Assembly (NCBI GenBank): GCA_964457755.1
Contig: CAYWGC010000004.1
Span: forward strand, 50,724-114,723
From: Tharpella sp964457755
GTDB taxonomy: Bacteria > Desulfobacterota > Anaeroferrophillalia > Anaeroferrophillales > Tharpellaceae
DNA length: 64,000 bases
Direction: 5' to 3'
Positions 42,400-50,524 of the stretch are shown here, one piece after another (position 1 is the first letter of the stretch; every line of letters begins with the position of its first letter). The notes beneath the pieces were generated by a model. The model did not search any database. It was not told the origin of the DNA and worked only from the letters and a program-made list of their open reading frames with translations. The position numbers and the translations under genes are program-made.

Positions 42400-44112
42400 A
42401 TGAATGTCCATGTCCATGAGTTGATCGTTGTCGGTGGGGGTCTGGCGGGGAATTCGGCTGTCAATGAAGCCGGGTTGTTAGGCGTTGATACCGCCTGGAT
42501 TTCGAAGATTTATCCGGTCAGGTCTCATTCCGGAGAAGCACAGGGTGGTATTAATGCTGCTTTGTCTAATAATCCCGATGGCCGAGACGATAGCCCTGAA
42601 AGGCATGCCTATGATACGATCAAAGGCAGTGATTTTCTTGGTGATCAGGATGCCGTCGAGCTTATGACCAACTTGGCTCCTGGCAGAATTATTGAGTTAG
42701 AACATTTGGGTGTGCCATTTTCCAGATATGACGATGGTACGATTTGTCAGAGGCCATTTGGGGGGGCGGGCTTCCCTCGGACCTGTTATGGGGCGGATCG
42801 GACCGGGCATTTTCTCCTGCATACGCTCTTTCAGCAATACCTCACTATGAAGGAACATATCAAACTTTACGATGAGTACTATGCAATAGGTCTGATAACC
42901 GATAACGGGGAATGCAAAGGTCTTACGACCTTTAATATGAAGACCGGGAAGATTGAGATATTTTTAGCAAATGCTGTGGTTTTTGCGACTGGTGGATCTG
43001 GAAGAAACTATGGAAATACGACAAACTCTTACAGCTCTACGGGCCTCGGAATAATGATGCCTTATTGGGCTGGTATTCCGGTTAAGGATATGGAGTTTGT
43101 CCAATTTCATCCTACCGCTATTATTGGGAAACATATCCTGATGACGGAAGGATGCCGGGGCGAAGGTGGCTACCTCATAAATAATGATGGTGAGCGGTTT
43201 ATGAAGAAATACGCGCCTCAAGTAATTGAATTAGCCCCGAGAGATATGGTGTCCCGTTCGATTGAGACCGAGATCAGAGAAGGAAGAGGTATCAATCATG
43301 ATAAATTCATTCATCTTGATTTAAGACATCTCGGCAAAGAGAAGATCATGGAGAAACTCCCGGGAATTAGGGAAATCACCCTTGATTTCTTAGGGATTGA
43401 CCCTATCAAAGAACCTATCCCTATCCGTCCAGCCCAGCATTATACAATGGGCGGGATTGATGTTGACAATGATTGCAGGAGTGAGGTCAAAGGGTTTTAC
43501 GCTACTGGAGAGTGCGCGTGTATAAGTGTTCACGGTGCCAACCGACTGGGTGGAAATTCCCTGTTGGAGACAACCGTCTTTGGGCAGATAGCCGGACAGA
43601 TGGCCGGCAAGGAAGTGTTGGGCAAGGGAAAACCCAAGGTCGATGGTTTGGTGAATGACGCCTTGAAGAAACAGGAAAAAGTACTTGAGGAGTTGTATAA
43701 CCGGGGAGGAACCGAAAACCAATACCATATAAGGGATGAACTGCACAATATCATGGATACAAAGGTGCAGATTTTCAGGTGTAAAGAAGACTTAGAGGAT
43801 GCTTTAAAAGGAATTAAAGATTTGCAACAGCGGTTCAAGAATATCAGGTCTGTCTCCCCGGGGAATGTTTTTAATTTTGATAAGACTTGGACTTTGGAGA
43901 TTGCGGCCAATCTGGATATATCAGAGGTTATTGCGTTGGGAGCCCTTGCCAGGGAAGAGAGTCGGGGAGCCCACGCAAGAACAGATTTTCCTAAGCGTGA
44001 CGATGAAAAGTGGTTAAAACACACCATAGCGAGATTCACGGAAGAGGGTCCGGAACTTTCTTATAAACCGGTGTCCGTCACAAAATGGCAACCTGAAGAG
44101 AGAAAGTATTAA
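42400..44112 (+). CDS. sdhA: Succinate dehydrogenase/fumarate reductase flavoprotein subunit SdhA
   Basis: 570 residues, cytoplasmic FAD subunit that interconverts succinate and fumarate. Seen: dinucleotide fold IVVGGGLAGNSA, the covalent-FAD His43 in RSHSGEAQGG, the substrate loop QFHPTAI, catalytic Arg in RDMVSRSIETEI, HYTMGGIDVD, and GANRLGGNSLLE. The C-terminus keeps the RGAHARTDFP arginines. ATG 42400 follows GGGAGG; a TTG one codon earlier is possible. The next gene starts two bases after its stop. It is the first gene of an operon with the iron-sulfur, Rieske and cytochrome b genes, so electrons probably flow from succinate outward; reduction of fumarate cannot be excluded. Confidence 0.95.
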   Translation: MNVHVHELIVVGGGLAGNSAVNEAGLLGVDTAWISKIYPVRSHSGEAQGGINAALSNNPDGRDDSPERHAYDTIKGSDFLGDQDAVELMTNLAPGRIIELEHLGVPFSRYDDGTICQRPFGGAGFPRTCYGADRTGHFLLHTLFQQYLTMKEHIKLYDEYYAIGLITDNGECKGLTTFNMKTGKIEIFLANAVVFATGGSGRNYGNTTNSYSSTGLGIMMPYWAGIPVKDMEFVQFHPTAIIGKHILMTEGCRGEGGYLINNDGERFMKKYAPQVIELAPRDMVSRSIETEIREGRGINHDKFIHLDLRHLGKEKIMEKLPGIREITLDFLGIDPIKEPIPIRPAQHYTMGGIDVDNDCRSEVKGFYATGECACISVHGANRLGGNSLLETTVFGQIAGQMAGKEVLGKGKPKVDGLVNDALKKQEKVLEELYNRGGTENQYHIRDELHNIMDTKVQIFRCKEDLEDALKGIKDLQQRFKNIRSVSPGNVFNFDKTWTLEIAANLDISEVIALGALAREESRGAHARTDFPKRDDEKWLKHTIARFTEEGPELSYKPVSVTKWQPEERKY

Positions 44113-44114
44113 GC

Positions 44115-44525
44115 ATGGATACCGTTGAATTTAAGGTGTTTCGTTTTGATCCTGAAAAGTCTGCAAAGTCTACCTTTGACACCTTTAAAGTACCACTGAC
44201 TGAAGATTTGACTGTCTTGGATTCTTTAAATTATATCCAGAGTAATTATGATGGTAGTCTTGCTTTTAGGTCGTCTTGTCGGAGAGCCATGTGTGGTTGC
44301 TGTGGACTGAAGATAAATGGGAAGAATAAACTTGCCTGTCATACTATGGTAAAAGATCTCGAAACTCTTGAGGTCACAGTTGAACCTCTTTCTTTCCTTC
44401 CTCTGGACAAAGACCTGATCATTGATATGACTAAGCTGAATGAGGCATGTAAGAACAGTATGTCCTTACTACCTGCGGAAACAACTATGAAACAGATGGA
44501 GATAAGTAGAAAGGAGGGAATTTAA
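44115..44525 (+). CDS. Stand-alone SdhB-like [2Fe-2S] protein
   Basis: 136 residues equal to the plant-type ferredoxin half of an SdhB. Cluster ligands by position: Cys55, Cys60, Cys63 and Cys75 (SSCRRAMCGCCG, LACH), with an extra Cys62. The [4Fe-4S]/[3Fe-4S] half is absent. It aligns along its length with the first 120 residues of the next gene (both have YDGSLAFRSSCR), so it is a tandem duplicate that has diverged, not a broken copy: start, end and spacing are clean. GGAGGG near its end serves the next gene. Possible roles are an additional electron carrier or an assembly partner. Confidence 0.85.
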   Translation: MDTVEFKVFRFDPEKSAKSTFDTFKVPLTEDLTVLDSLNYIQSNYDGSLAFRSSCRRAMCGCCGLKINGKNKLACHTMVKDLETLEVTVEPLSFLPLDKDLIIDMTKLNEACKNSMSLLPAETTMKQMEISRKEGI

Positions 44526-44526
44526 A

Positions 44527-45774
44527 TTGGCTAAAAACGAAAAAATGGTTACCTTTAAGCTCTATCGTTATGATCCTGAGGTTGATAAAGAACCCCATTA
44601 CGAAACCTATGATGTTCCTGTTATAACGGGTCAGACCGTATTGGAATCTCTCTATTATATCCTGGAAAATTATGATGGCAGTCTTGCTTTTCGAAGCTCT
44701 TGTCGGGCGGCAGTCTGTGGATCCTGTGGTATGAAGATTAATGGGAGATTCGGCCTTGCTTGCCAAAACTTGGTAGAAAACCTAAAACAGAGACCCGTAG
44801 TTGTTGAACCTCTTGCGCACTTACCTCTCATCAAAGACTTGGTTGTTGATATGGACAAGTTTTATGAGAAGTATGAAAGTGTTGAACCTTACCTGATTCC
44901 AAAAGAAATTCCCGAAGGTAAGGAATTTTGCCAATCTCCTGAAAATCGAAAAAAGATTGATGGTCTGGTAGAATGTATTCTTTGTGGTTCTTGTTATGCT
45001 GCCTGTACCATGGTTGATTGGGATCCTGATTTTCCTGGTCCTGCTGCTCTTTTGAATGCTGCCGGAAAGCTTAAAGACACAAGGGATGCACAAGGGCAGG
45101 AGCGTCTTCTTACATATGTTGATGAAAGTGGAATCTGGCGGTGTCATGATGAGCTTAATTGTACGGAAGTCTGTCCTAAGCATTTAAGTCCTACAGATGC
45201 GATAAATGCTCTTAAGAGAGAGGCCGTTAAATATCCTTTTACCTCACCTAAGAAAAAAGAGCTGACTGATGTAAAAGAAGTTGTTCCAACCATTCTTCCT
45301 CCCGAGCCTCTCACGACAAGGAGAAGCTTTTTTAAAACGGTATTCAATGGCGGAGTAGGCCTTGTTGCAGCGGGGATTTTGTTTCTGTTTGCGGCGCCTC
45401 TTATAAGTAAGCAGAAACGTGGATGGGTGCCGGGCTGGTTAAAGGTAGGAGCTCTTCCCGAAGTTGATCCAAAAAAACCAGTAGAAGTGATCTACTCAAG
45501 GGAAAAGTGGGAGAGAGGAAAACTTATTTCCTATCCTAAAAGAGCATATATTGTGAAGAGTGATTCGGGTGAGTTAAGCGCCATTGATCCTACGTGCACA
45601 CACTTAGGTTGTACCTGTTATTGGGACGAATCAATAGATATGTTTCTATGTCCTTGCCATGGCGGCGCATTTGATAAAATAGGGAATGTGAAGCTTGGTC
45701 CACCACCGAGCCCGCTTAAGCGTCTAGGTGTTAAGGTTGAAGGAAAGACGCTTTATCTTCGGAAGGAGGTGTAA
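44527..45774 (+). CDS. Fusion of succinate dehydrogenase iron-sulfur subunit SdhB with a Rieske [2Fe-2S] protein
   Basis: 415 residues in three parts. Residues 1-240 are a complete SdhB: [2Fe-2S] Cys59, 64, 67, 79; [4Fe-4S]/[3Fe-4S] Cys150, 153, 156, 160 (CILCGSCYAAC) and Cys206, 212, 216 (NCTEVCPKHL). Residues 262-293 have a twin-arginine signal-anchor (TTRRSFFK) and a membrane helix. Residues 300-415 are a Rieske domain: ligands Cys357/His359 in CTHLGC and Cys375/His378 in CPCHGG, with Cys362/Cys377 for the disulfide. The frame is continuous, with no stop or slippery run at the joins. Topology is coherent: SdhB inside, Rieske outside. It starts at TTG 44527 with AGGAGGG eight bases before. 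Four Fe-S clusters in one chain would link complexes II and III physically. Confidence 0.93.
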   Translation: MAKNEKMVTFKLYRYDPEVDKEPHYETYDVPVITGQTVLESLYYILENYDGSLAFRSSCRAAVCGSCGMKINGRFGLACQNLVENLKQRPVVVEPLAHLPLIKDLVVDMDKFYEKYESVEPYLIPKEIPEGKEFCQSPENRKKIDGLVECILCGSCYAACTMVDWDPDFPGPAALLNAAGKLKDTRDAQGQERLLTYVDESGIWRCHDELNCTEVCPKHLSPTDAINALKREAVKYPFTSPKKKELTDVKEVVPTILPPEPLTTRRSFFKTVFNGGVGLVAAGILFLFAAPLISKQKRGWVPGWLKVGALPEVDPKKPVEVIYSREKWERGKLISYPKRAYIVKSDSGELSAIDPTCTHLGCTCYWDESIDMFLCPCHGGAFDKIGNVKLGPPPSPLKRLGVKVEGKTLYLRKEV

Positions 45775-45777
45775 TCT

Positions 45778-47328
45778 ATGGAACAGGTTAAAGAAAAAAA
45801 AAGCGCATTGGGATTGGTAAAGACCATTTTATATAAACCACTTTCTAAGGATATAGGATGGTGGTACACATTGGGATCACTCTGTCTTTTCCTGTTTATC
45901 ATTCAGATAGTGACAGGTATATTGCTGGCTTGTAACTATATTCCCACATTGGAGAACGCATATGAGAGCGTAGAATATATACAAGATGAGATGATGTGGG
46001 GATGGTTGATCAGAGGTATACACCATTGGGCATCTCATCTGATGATAATCGTGGTGGTTATCCATATGATACGAGTGTTTTTCCACGGTGGTTATAAGAA
46101 ACCGAATGGGTTTACATGGGTCACCGGTGTCTTCCTTGTGTTTTTTACTTTAGTGATGGCGCTTAGCGGTTATATTCTTCCATGGTCCGATCGATCTTAC
46201 TGGGCCGCAACTATTCTCGCCTTTGTCTTTGATTTTATACCTCTAATCGGCGTATGGCTCGCGAATGCAGCAGGAGGTTTACAAACCGGAGGAATGACCA
46301 TAAGTCGTTATTGTGCATTCCATATGGTGCTTTTCCCCTTATTAATCGTGATGACGATAGCCATCCATCTGTTTCTGATTCAGATATATGGCGAGAAGGG
46401 GCCGCCGCCAAAGGGCGATAAGGAAGTGGGGACTCAGCCTTTCTTTCCCTATCAATTATCAAAAGATGTCATTGTCTCTATCTTGATGTTGATCGTCTTG
46501 GTTTTATTGGCAAGATTTGTGGGTGTGCCTGTGGAGATTCCGGCTGCCCCCTTGGCGGCAGTTGATTCCGTTCCCAAACCGGAGTGGTTCATACTTTTCG
46601 GTTATGAAATATTGAAGATGTTTGAAGGGAAGTCGATTATTCTTGCCTTGACCGTTGTTCCAATTATCGGGATTTTGATTGTTGTGTTCCTGCCGTTTTT
46701 CGACAGGAATCCGGAGAGGGCTTATTCGAAAAGGCCGATAGCTGTATCTTGTGGTGCGGGCATCGTGGTTGTGGTGCTATTTCTTACCCTGGTTGCTTAT
46801 GTTTCTTCTCCTTTGCCAGGAAAGTTTTTTGCGCCGGATCGCCAGCTTGAGGTCAAGGAATTGGCAGGAATGGCATTATTTGAGAAGAATGTCTGTTATT
46901 GTTGCCACAGTATCGAAGGGATAGGTATGAAGCATGCGCCGGATCTCTGGAAAGTCGGCACCAAGCGGGATGCGAACTATTTAAGGAACCTCCTGAAAGA
47001 TCCTGACAAGACCATCGGGAAAAAGGGAAAGATGGTAAAGTATAAACTTGATGCCGATGACATGGATGCCTTGGTCAGCTATCTTAGCAGTATCGATTTT
47101 ATGCATTATAAGAGCAAGGTCGTGGATTCTGCGGTCTTTCGGAGCGCTTATATCTTATTCAAGGAAGGTAAAGATATTACCGATACGGATATTAAGAGCA
47201 GGGAAGAGAAGATAATAAGCCTGCTTACGCGAAACAAAGAAGAACTGGCGAAAAAAAGTCCTCTTGCAGAGACTTCAAGTGAAGAAATTGCAAGTGCTGC
47301 CAAGTACCTTGCTGCACATTACAAATAG
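45778..47328 (+). CDS. Cytochrome b6-type quinol oxidase subunit fused to cytochrome c
   Basis: 516 residues. About eight membrane helices. Haem b ligands by position: His82/His96 in the second helix and His182/His197 in the fourth; the 15-residue step in the latter is the b6 type. The quinol-site motif is PEWF (268-271), so both the b6-like part and the subunit IV-like part are present in one chain. After the last helix (about 322-342) a periplasmic tail has one haem c site (CYCCH, Cys373, Cys376, His377). It starts three bases after the Rieske fusion. With that protein it forms the core of a quinol:cytochrome c oxidoreductase that moves protons. Confidence 0.94.
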   Translation: MEQVKEKKSALGLVKTILYKPLSKDIGWWYTLGSLCLFLFIIQIVTGILLACNYIPTLENAYESVEYIQDEMMWGWLIRGIHHWASHLMIIVVVIHMIRVFFHGGYKKPNGFTWVTGVFLVFFTLVMALSGYILPWSDRSYWAATILAFVFDFIPLIGVWLANAAGGLQTGGMTISRYCAFHMVLFPLLIVMTIAIHLFLIQIYGEKGPPPKGDKEVGTQPFFPYQLSKDVIVSILMLIVLVLLARFVGVPVEIPAAPLAAVDSVPKPEWFILFGYEILKMFEGKSIILALTVVPIIGILIVVFLPFFDRNPERAYSKRPIAVSCGAGIVVVVLFLTLVAYVSSPLPGKFFAPDRQLEVKELAGMALFEKNVCYCCHSIEGIGMKHAPDLWKVGTKRDANYLRNLLKDPDKTIGKKGKMVKYKLDADDMDALVSYLSSIDFMHYKSKVVDSAVFRSAYILFKEGKDITDTDIKSREEKIISLLTRNKEELAKKSPLAETSSEEIASAAKYLAAHYK

Positions 47329-47337
47329 GAGGAAAAG

Positions 47338-47682
47338 ATGGAAGAGATAAAAAATAGTGATAATATCGTACGAAAAAGGGATTTGTTAAGCCTGTCTGAA
47401 TGGCGAACTACGCAGACAGGAATGTGGGCATGGCTTCTGCAAAGGTTTTCAGCGTTACTTAGTGTTCTCTTTGTGGTGCTTCATCTTGTGTATCCTTATC
47501 AGGTTTATATTCAAGCCTGCATGGTATTCTTTATATGTATGCACGTCGCCCTGGGGCTGCGGGTAATATTATTGGATATCGGTACCCGTGCCACCTTCCA
47601 AAAAGTAGCATTTGGCTGTCTTATGGTTTTAGCTGTCGTTGCTTTTGTGATTGTGCTCAAGTATAGAATATTATACGTTTAA
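47338..47682 (+). CDS. SdhC/SdhD-like membrane anchor
   Basis: 114 residues, three predicted helices (about 30-50, 55-77, 85-108). WLLQRFSALLSVLF and MHVALGLRVILLDIG match the SdhC/SdhD anchor pattern, with His49 and His69 as haem b ligand candidates. Most enzymes need two anchor chains or one long fused one; only one is encoded here. AGGAGG stands eight bases before the ATG. It closes the electron-transport part of the operon, after the cytochrome b gene rather than beside sdhA. Confidence 0.83.
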   Translation: MEEIKNSDNIVRKRDLLSLSEWRTTQTGMWAWLLQRFSALLSVLFVVLHLVYPYQVYIQACMVFFICMHVALGLRVILLDIGTRATFQKVAFGCLMVLAVVAFVIVLKYRILYV

Positions 47683-47714
47683 AAATGTATCGAGTTTTAG
47701 TATGGTGATAAGCA

Positions 47715-48554
47715 ATGCGTGAAATTAACGTTTCCGATGTCGTAAAAACAGTTTCCCGTCTTTGTGTGGACGCGAACTATAACCTGGGGGCAGACATGCT
47801 TCGGGCTCTGGATTGGGCTGCAGCTATCGAAGAGTCACCCACCGGTAAGGATGGTATTGAACAGCTCAAAGAAAATGCCGCAATCGCGAGTCGAGATCAG
47901 GTGCCGATCTGTCAGGATACCGGGCTGGCCGTGATCTTTGTTGAACTTGGTCAGGATGTCAGAGTTATTGACGGAAATCTTGATGAGGCAATCAATGAAG
48001 GGGTTAGACAAGGGTATCTGGAAGGTTATCTGAGAAAATCGGCTTGTCATCCTTTTACCCGGGCCAATACGGGTGATAATACACCGGCTATCATTCATTA
48101 TCGTCTCGTCGATGGCGACGCATTAAAGATAATCGTGGCCCCCAAAGGCGGCGGCAGTGAGAATATGTCTAAGGTGGTGATGTTAAAACCGGCCGACGGC
48201 ATTGCCGGAATCAAGGAACAGGTTGTCGAATGGGTACGTCAGGCGGGAGGTAATCCCTGTCCGCCGACCATTGTTGGGGTTGGTATCGGCGGTAACTTTG
48301 AGAGATCTGCGCTGTTGGCCAAAGAGGCTTTGTTGCGAGAAGTCGGCAGTGTTAATCCTGATCCAGAGCTGCAAAGTCTGGAAGACGAATTGCTGGAAGC
48401 GGTTAATGATCTCGGCGTTGGCCCCCAGGGCCTTGGCGGTCGGGTTACCAGTTTTGCTGTTCATATTAAAATGTTGCCCTGTCATATCGCTAGCTTGCCT
48501 CTGGCTATTAATATTCAGTGTCATGCAGCCCGACATAAGGAGGCGGTTCTTTGA
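47715..48554 (+). CDS. Class I fumarate hydratase, alpha subunit
   Basis: 279 residues, [4Fe-4S] two-subunit fumarase (or tartrate dehydratase-like) alpha chain. Seen: VPICQDTGLAVIFVE with a cluster Cys, SACHPFTRANTGDNTPA, APKGGGSENMSK, and GVGIGGNFERSALLAKEAL. The final CHIASLPLAINIQCHAARH carries further Cys/His. It converts fumarate made by SdhA to malate. Only 32 bases follow the anchor gene, so it belongs to the same transcript. TGA overlaps the ATG of the beta gene. Confidence 0.93.
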   Translation: MREINVSDVVKTVSRLCVDANYNLGADMLRALDWAAAIEESPTGKDGIEQLKENAAIASRDQVPICQDTGLAVIFVELGQDVRVIDGNLDEAINEGVRQGYLEGYLRKSACHPFTRANTGDNTPAIIHYRLVDGDALKIIVAPKGGGSENMSKVVMLKPADGIAGIKEQVVEWVRQAGGNPCPPTIVGVGIGGNFERSALLAKEALLREVGSVNPDPELQSLEDELLEAVNDLGVGPQGLGGRVTSFAVHIKMLPCHIASLPLAINIQCHAARHKEAVL

Positions 48555-49108
48555 TGGAAAATATAATACGTTTAACTCCGCCCTTAAGTGAAGAGATGGT
48601 AGCGTCACTGAAATCGGGAGACCAAGTTCTAATTACCGGAACCATCTATACTGGTCGTGATGCTGCTCATAAACGTTTGGTTGATCTTCTTGATAAAGGG
48701 GAGGAACTGCCGATTCCTTTGCAGGGTGAAATTATCTATTTTGTCGGTCCAGCTCCGGCTAAACCCGGTAAGGCGATTGGGTCGGCTGGGCCAACCACCA
48801 GTTACCGGATGGATTCCTATTCCCCCCGGCTGCTGGCTGAGGGGCTCAAGGGCATGATCGGTAAAGGTGGCCGTAACCTAGAAGTCCGTGAGGCGATCAA
48901 GGAGTATCACGGTATCTATTTCGCCGCAACCGGCGGGGCCGGTGCCCTCTTGGCGCAACGCATAAAAAAGGCTGAAGTTGTAGCCTATGAAGATCTTGGT
49001 CCTGAAGCCATCCGCCGTATTGAGGTTGAAGACTTTCCGGTGGTGGTAATCAATGATATTTATGGCAATGATTTGTATGAACAGGGAATAATTCCTTATA
49101 AAAGATAA
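48554..49108 (+). CDS. Class I fumarate hydratase, beta subunit
   Basis: 184 residues, the matching small chain. Seen: GDQVLITGTIYTGRDAAHK, GPAPAKPGKAIGSAGPTTS, the GKGG loop (GMIGKGGRN) and YFAATGGAGALLAQRIK. AAGGAGG lies about ten bases before ATG 48554, inside the alpha gene. A strong terminator begins 20 bases after the stop, closing the sdh-Rieske-fumarase operon. Confidence 0.93.
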   Translation: MENIIRLTPPLSEEMVASLKSGDQVLITGTIYTGRDAAHKRLVDLLDKGEELPIPLQGEIIYFVGPAPAKPGKAIGSAGPTTSYRMDSYSPRLLAEGLKGMIGKGGRNLEVREAIKEYHGIYFAATGGAGALLAQRIKKAEVVAYEDLGPEAIRRIEVEDFPVVVINDIYGNDLYEQGIIPYKR

Positions 49109-49127
49109 GTCTTTGATTTTATTTAAA

Positions 49128-49167
49128 ACAACAAAGGCGGGACGGTGGTTCCCGCCTTTGTTTTAAC
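49128..49167 (+). terminator. Rho-independent terminator after fumarase
   Basis: Stem AACAAAGGCGGGA with TCCCGCCTTTGTT around the loop CGGTGGT, followed by TT. Strong, and it divides the fumarase gene from sucCD. Confidence 0.85.
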
Positions 49168-49207
49168 TTAAATATAAGATTCTCTAAACCTCAAGTATAA
49201 CCATTTG

Positions 49208-49328
49208 GATGACAAAGTAAAAAGTTCAGATGTGAGGCGCGCGAAAACTTTGGAATGCAGTGTGCGTACAGTACGCCGCAGTGACTAAGCTTGAGCGGAA
49301 CGAAACAGGTGGACTTTTTACAAAGTTA
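49208..49328. repeat. Dispersed imperfect palindrome, family R1, copy 3
   Basis: GATGACAAAGTAAAAAG at the left and CTTTTTACAAAGTTATC at the right are inverted termini, with CAGATGTGAGGCGCG, GTGCGTACAGTACGCCGC and GGAACGAAACAGGTGG between. It ends one base before the AGGAGG of sucC, so any sucC promoter lies within or upstream of the repeat. Confidence 0.75.
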
Positions 49329-49340
49329 TCAGGAGGAGCG

Positions 49341-50504
49341 ATGAAGATCCACGAATATCAGGCCAAGGCGTTGCTTAAAGAGGCCGGCGTCCAAGTGCCT
49401 CGCGGGGTTCCGATCTTCGACCTTAACCAGGTTGAAACAGCCGTAACTGAGCTGGGCGGAGGTACGGTTGTTGTTAAGGCCCAGATTCATGCCGGGGGCC
49501 GCGGTAAAGGTGGCGGTGTCAAGGTTGTCAACGGGCTTGATGAAGCCCAAAAGGTGGCGGGTGAAATTTTAGGGATGCAGTTGGTTACCCATCAAACCGG
49601 TCCCGAAGGCAAGCAAGTTAAACGCTTGCTTATCGAAGAGGGGATGGACATTAAGAAGGAGTACTACTTCGGTATCGTTGTCGATCGGGCCAGTGAGTGT
49701 CCGGTGATCATGGCTAGTACCGAAGGTGGTATGGAGATCGAGAAAGTTGCAGCCGAGACTCCGGAAAAGATTATCAAGGAATTTATCGATCCGGTTCTTG
49801 GTTTACGTCCTTTTCAGGCGACTAAAATTGCTTATGGGCTTGGCTTTGAGGGTAAAGTGGTACGCCAGGCTAGTACCTTGTTTATGAACCTTTATAAGGT
49901 TTTTGAGGCTCAGGATTGTTCGATGGTCGAGATCAATCCTCTGGTTGAAACCGGAGATGGGCGGGTGTTAGCCCTCGATGCCAAGGTCAATTTTGATGAG
50001 AATGCCCTCTATCGTCATAAGGGCGGCTGGCCTGAGCTTCGGGATCTGGATGAAGAAGAACCTTTAGAGGTTGAAGCCTCCAAGTTTGGTCTTAACTACA
50101 TCAAACTCGATGGTGAAGTTGGTTGTATGGTCAATGGTGCAGGCCTAGCCATGGCAACTATGGACATTATTAAATTGGCCGGGGCGGAACCGGCTAATTT
50201 CCTCGACGTGGGCGGCGCTGCCAATGCCGAATCGGTAGCCAATGCCTTTCGCATTATTCTTTCCGACCCCAATGTCAAGGCTGTTCTCGTCAATATTTTT
50301 GGTGGCATTGTTCGTTGTGATCGAATCGCCAGTGGTATTATCGAAGCGACTAAAATGGTCGATGTTAATGTCCCGCTGGTGGTTCGTCTCGAAGGAACCA
50401 ATGCCGAAGAGGCCTCGAAAATTCTTGATGAGTCGGGTATTGATATGATCGTTGCTCGTGGACTTGCTGATGCTGCTGAAAAAGTTGTAGCTGCATTTAA
50501 ATGA
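49341..50504 (+). CDS. sucC: Succinyl-CoA synthetase beta subunit
   Basis: 387 residues, the nucleotide-binding chain. Seen: MKIHEYQAKALLKEAGV, the ATP-grasp loop VVKAQIHAGGRGKGGGVK, EINPLVET, and NIFGGIVRCDRIASGI near the end. ATG 49341 follows AGGAGG by five bases; longer frames begin inside repeat R1. It makes ATP (or GTP) from succinyl-CoA and supplies succinate to the SdhA encoded upstream. sucD follows after 20 bases. Confidence 0.96.
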   Translation: MKIHEYQAKALLKEAGVQVPRGVPIFDLNQVETAVTELGGGTVVVKAQIHAGGRGKGGGVKVVNGLDEAQKVAGEILGMQLVTHQTGPEGKQVKRLLIEEGMDIKKEYYFGIVVDRASECPVIMASTEGGMEIEKVAAETPEKIIKEFIDPVLGLRPFQATKIAYGLGFEGKVVRQASTLFMNLYKVFEAQDCSMVEINPLVETGDGRVLALDAKVNFDENALYRHKGGWPELRDLDEEEPLEVEASKFGLNYIKLDGEVGCMVNGAGLAMATMDIIKLAGAEPANFLDVGGAANAESVANAFRIILSDPNVKAVLVNIFGGIVRCDRIASGIIEATKMVDVNVPLVVRLEGTNAEEASKILDESGIDMIVARGLADAAEKVVAAFK

Positions 50505-50524
50505 TTTTTTAAGGAGATAGATTA

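Noticed and set aside
44115..44525. Stand-alone [2Fe-2S] gene as a sequencing-error fragment of sdhB
   Set aside because: It has its own start, stop and ribosome site, and the following gene carries a complete SdhB, so nothing is missing.
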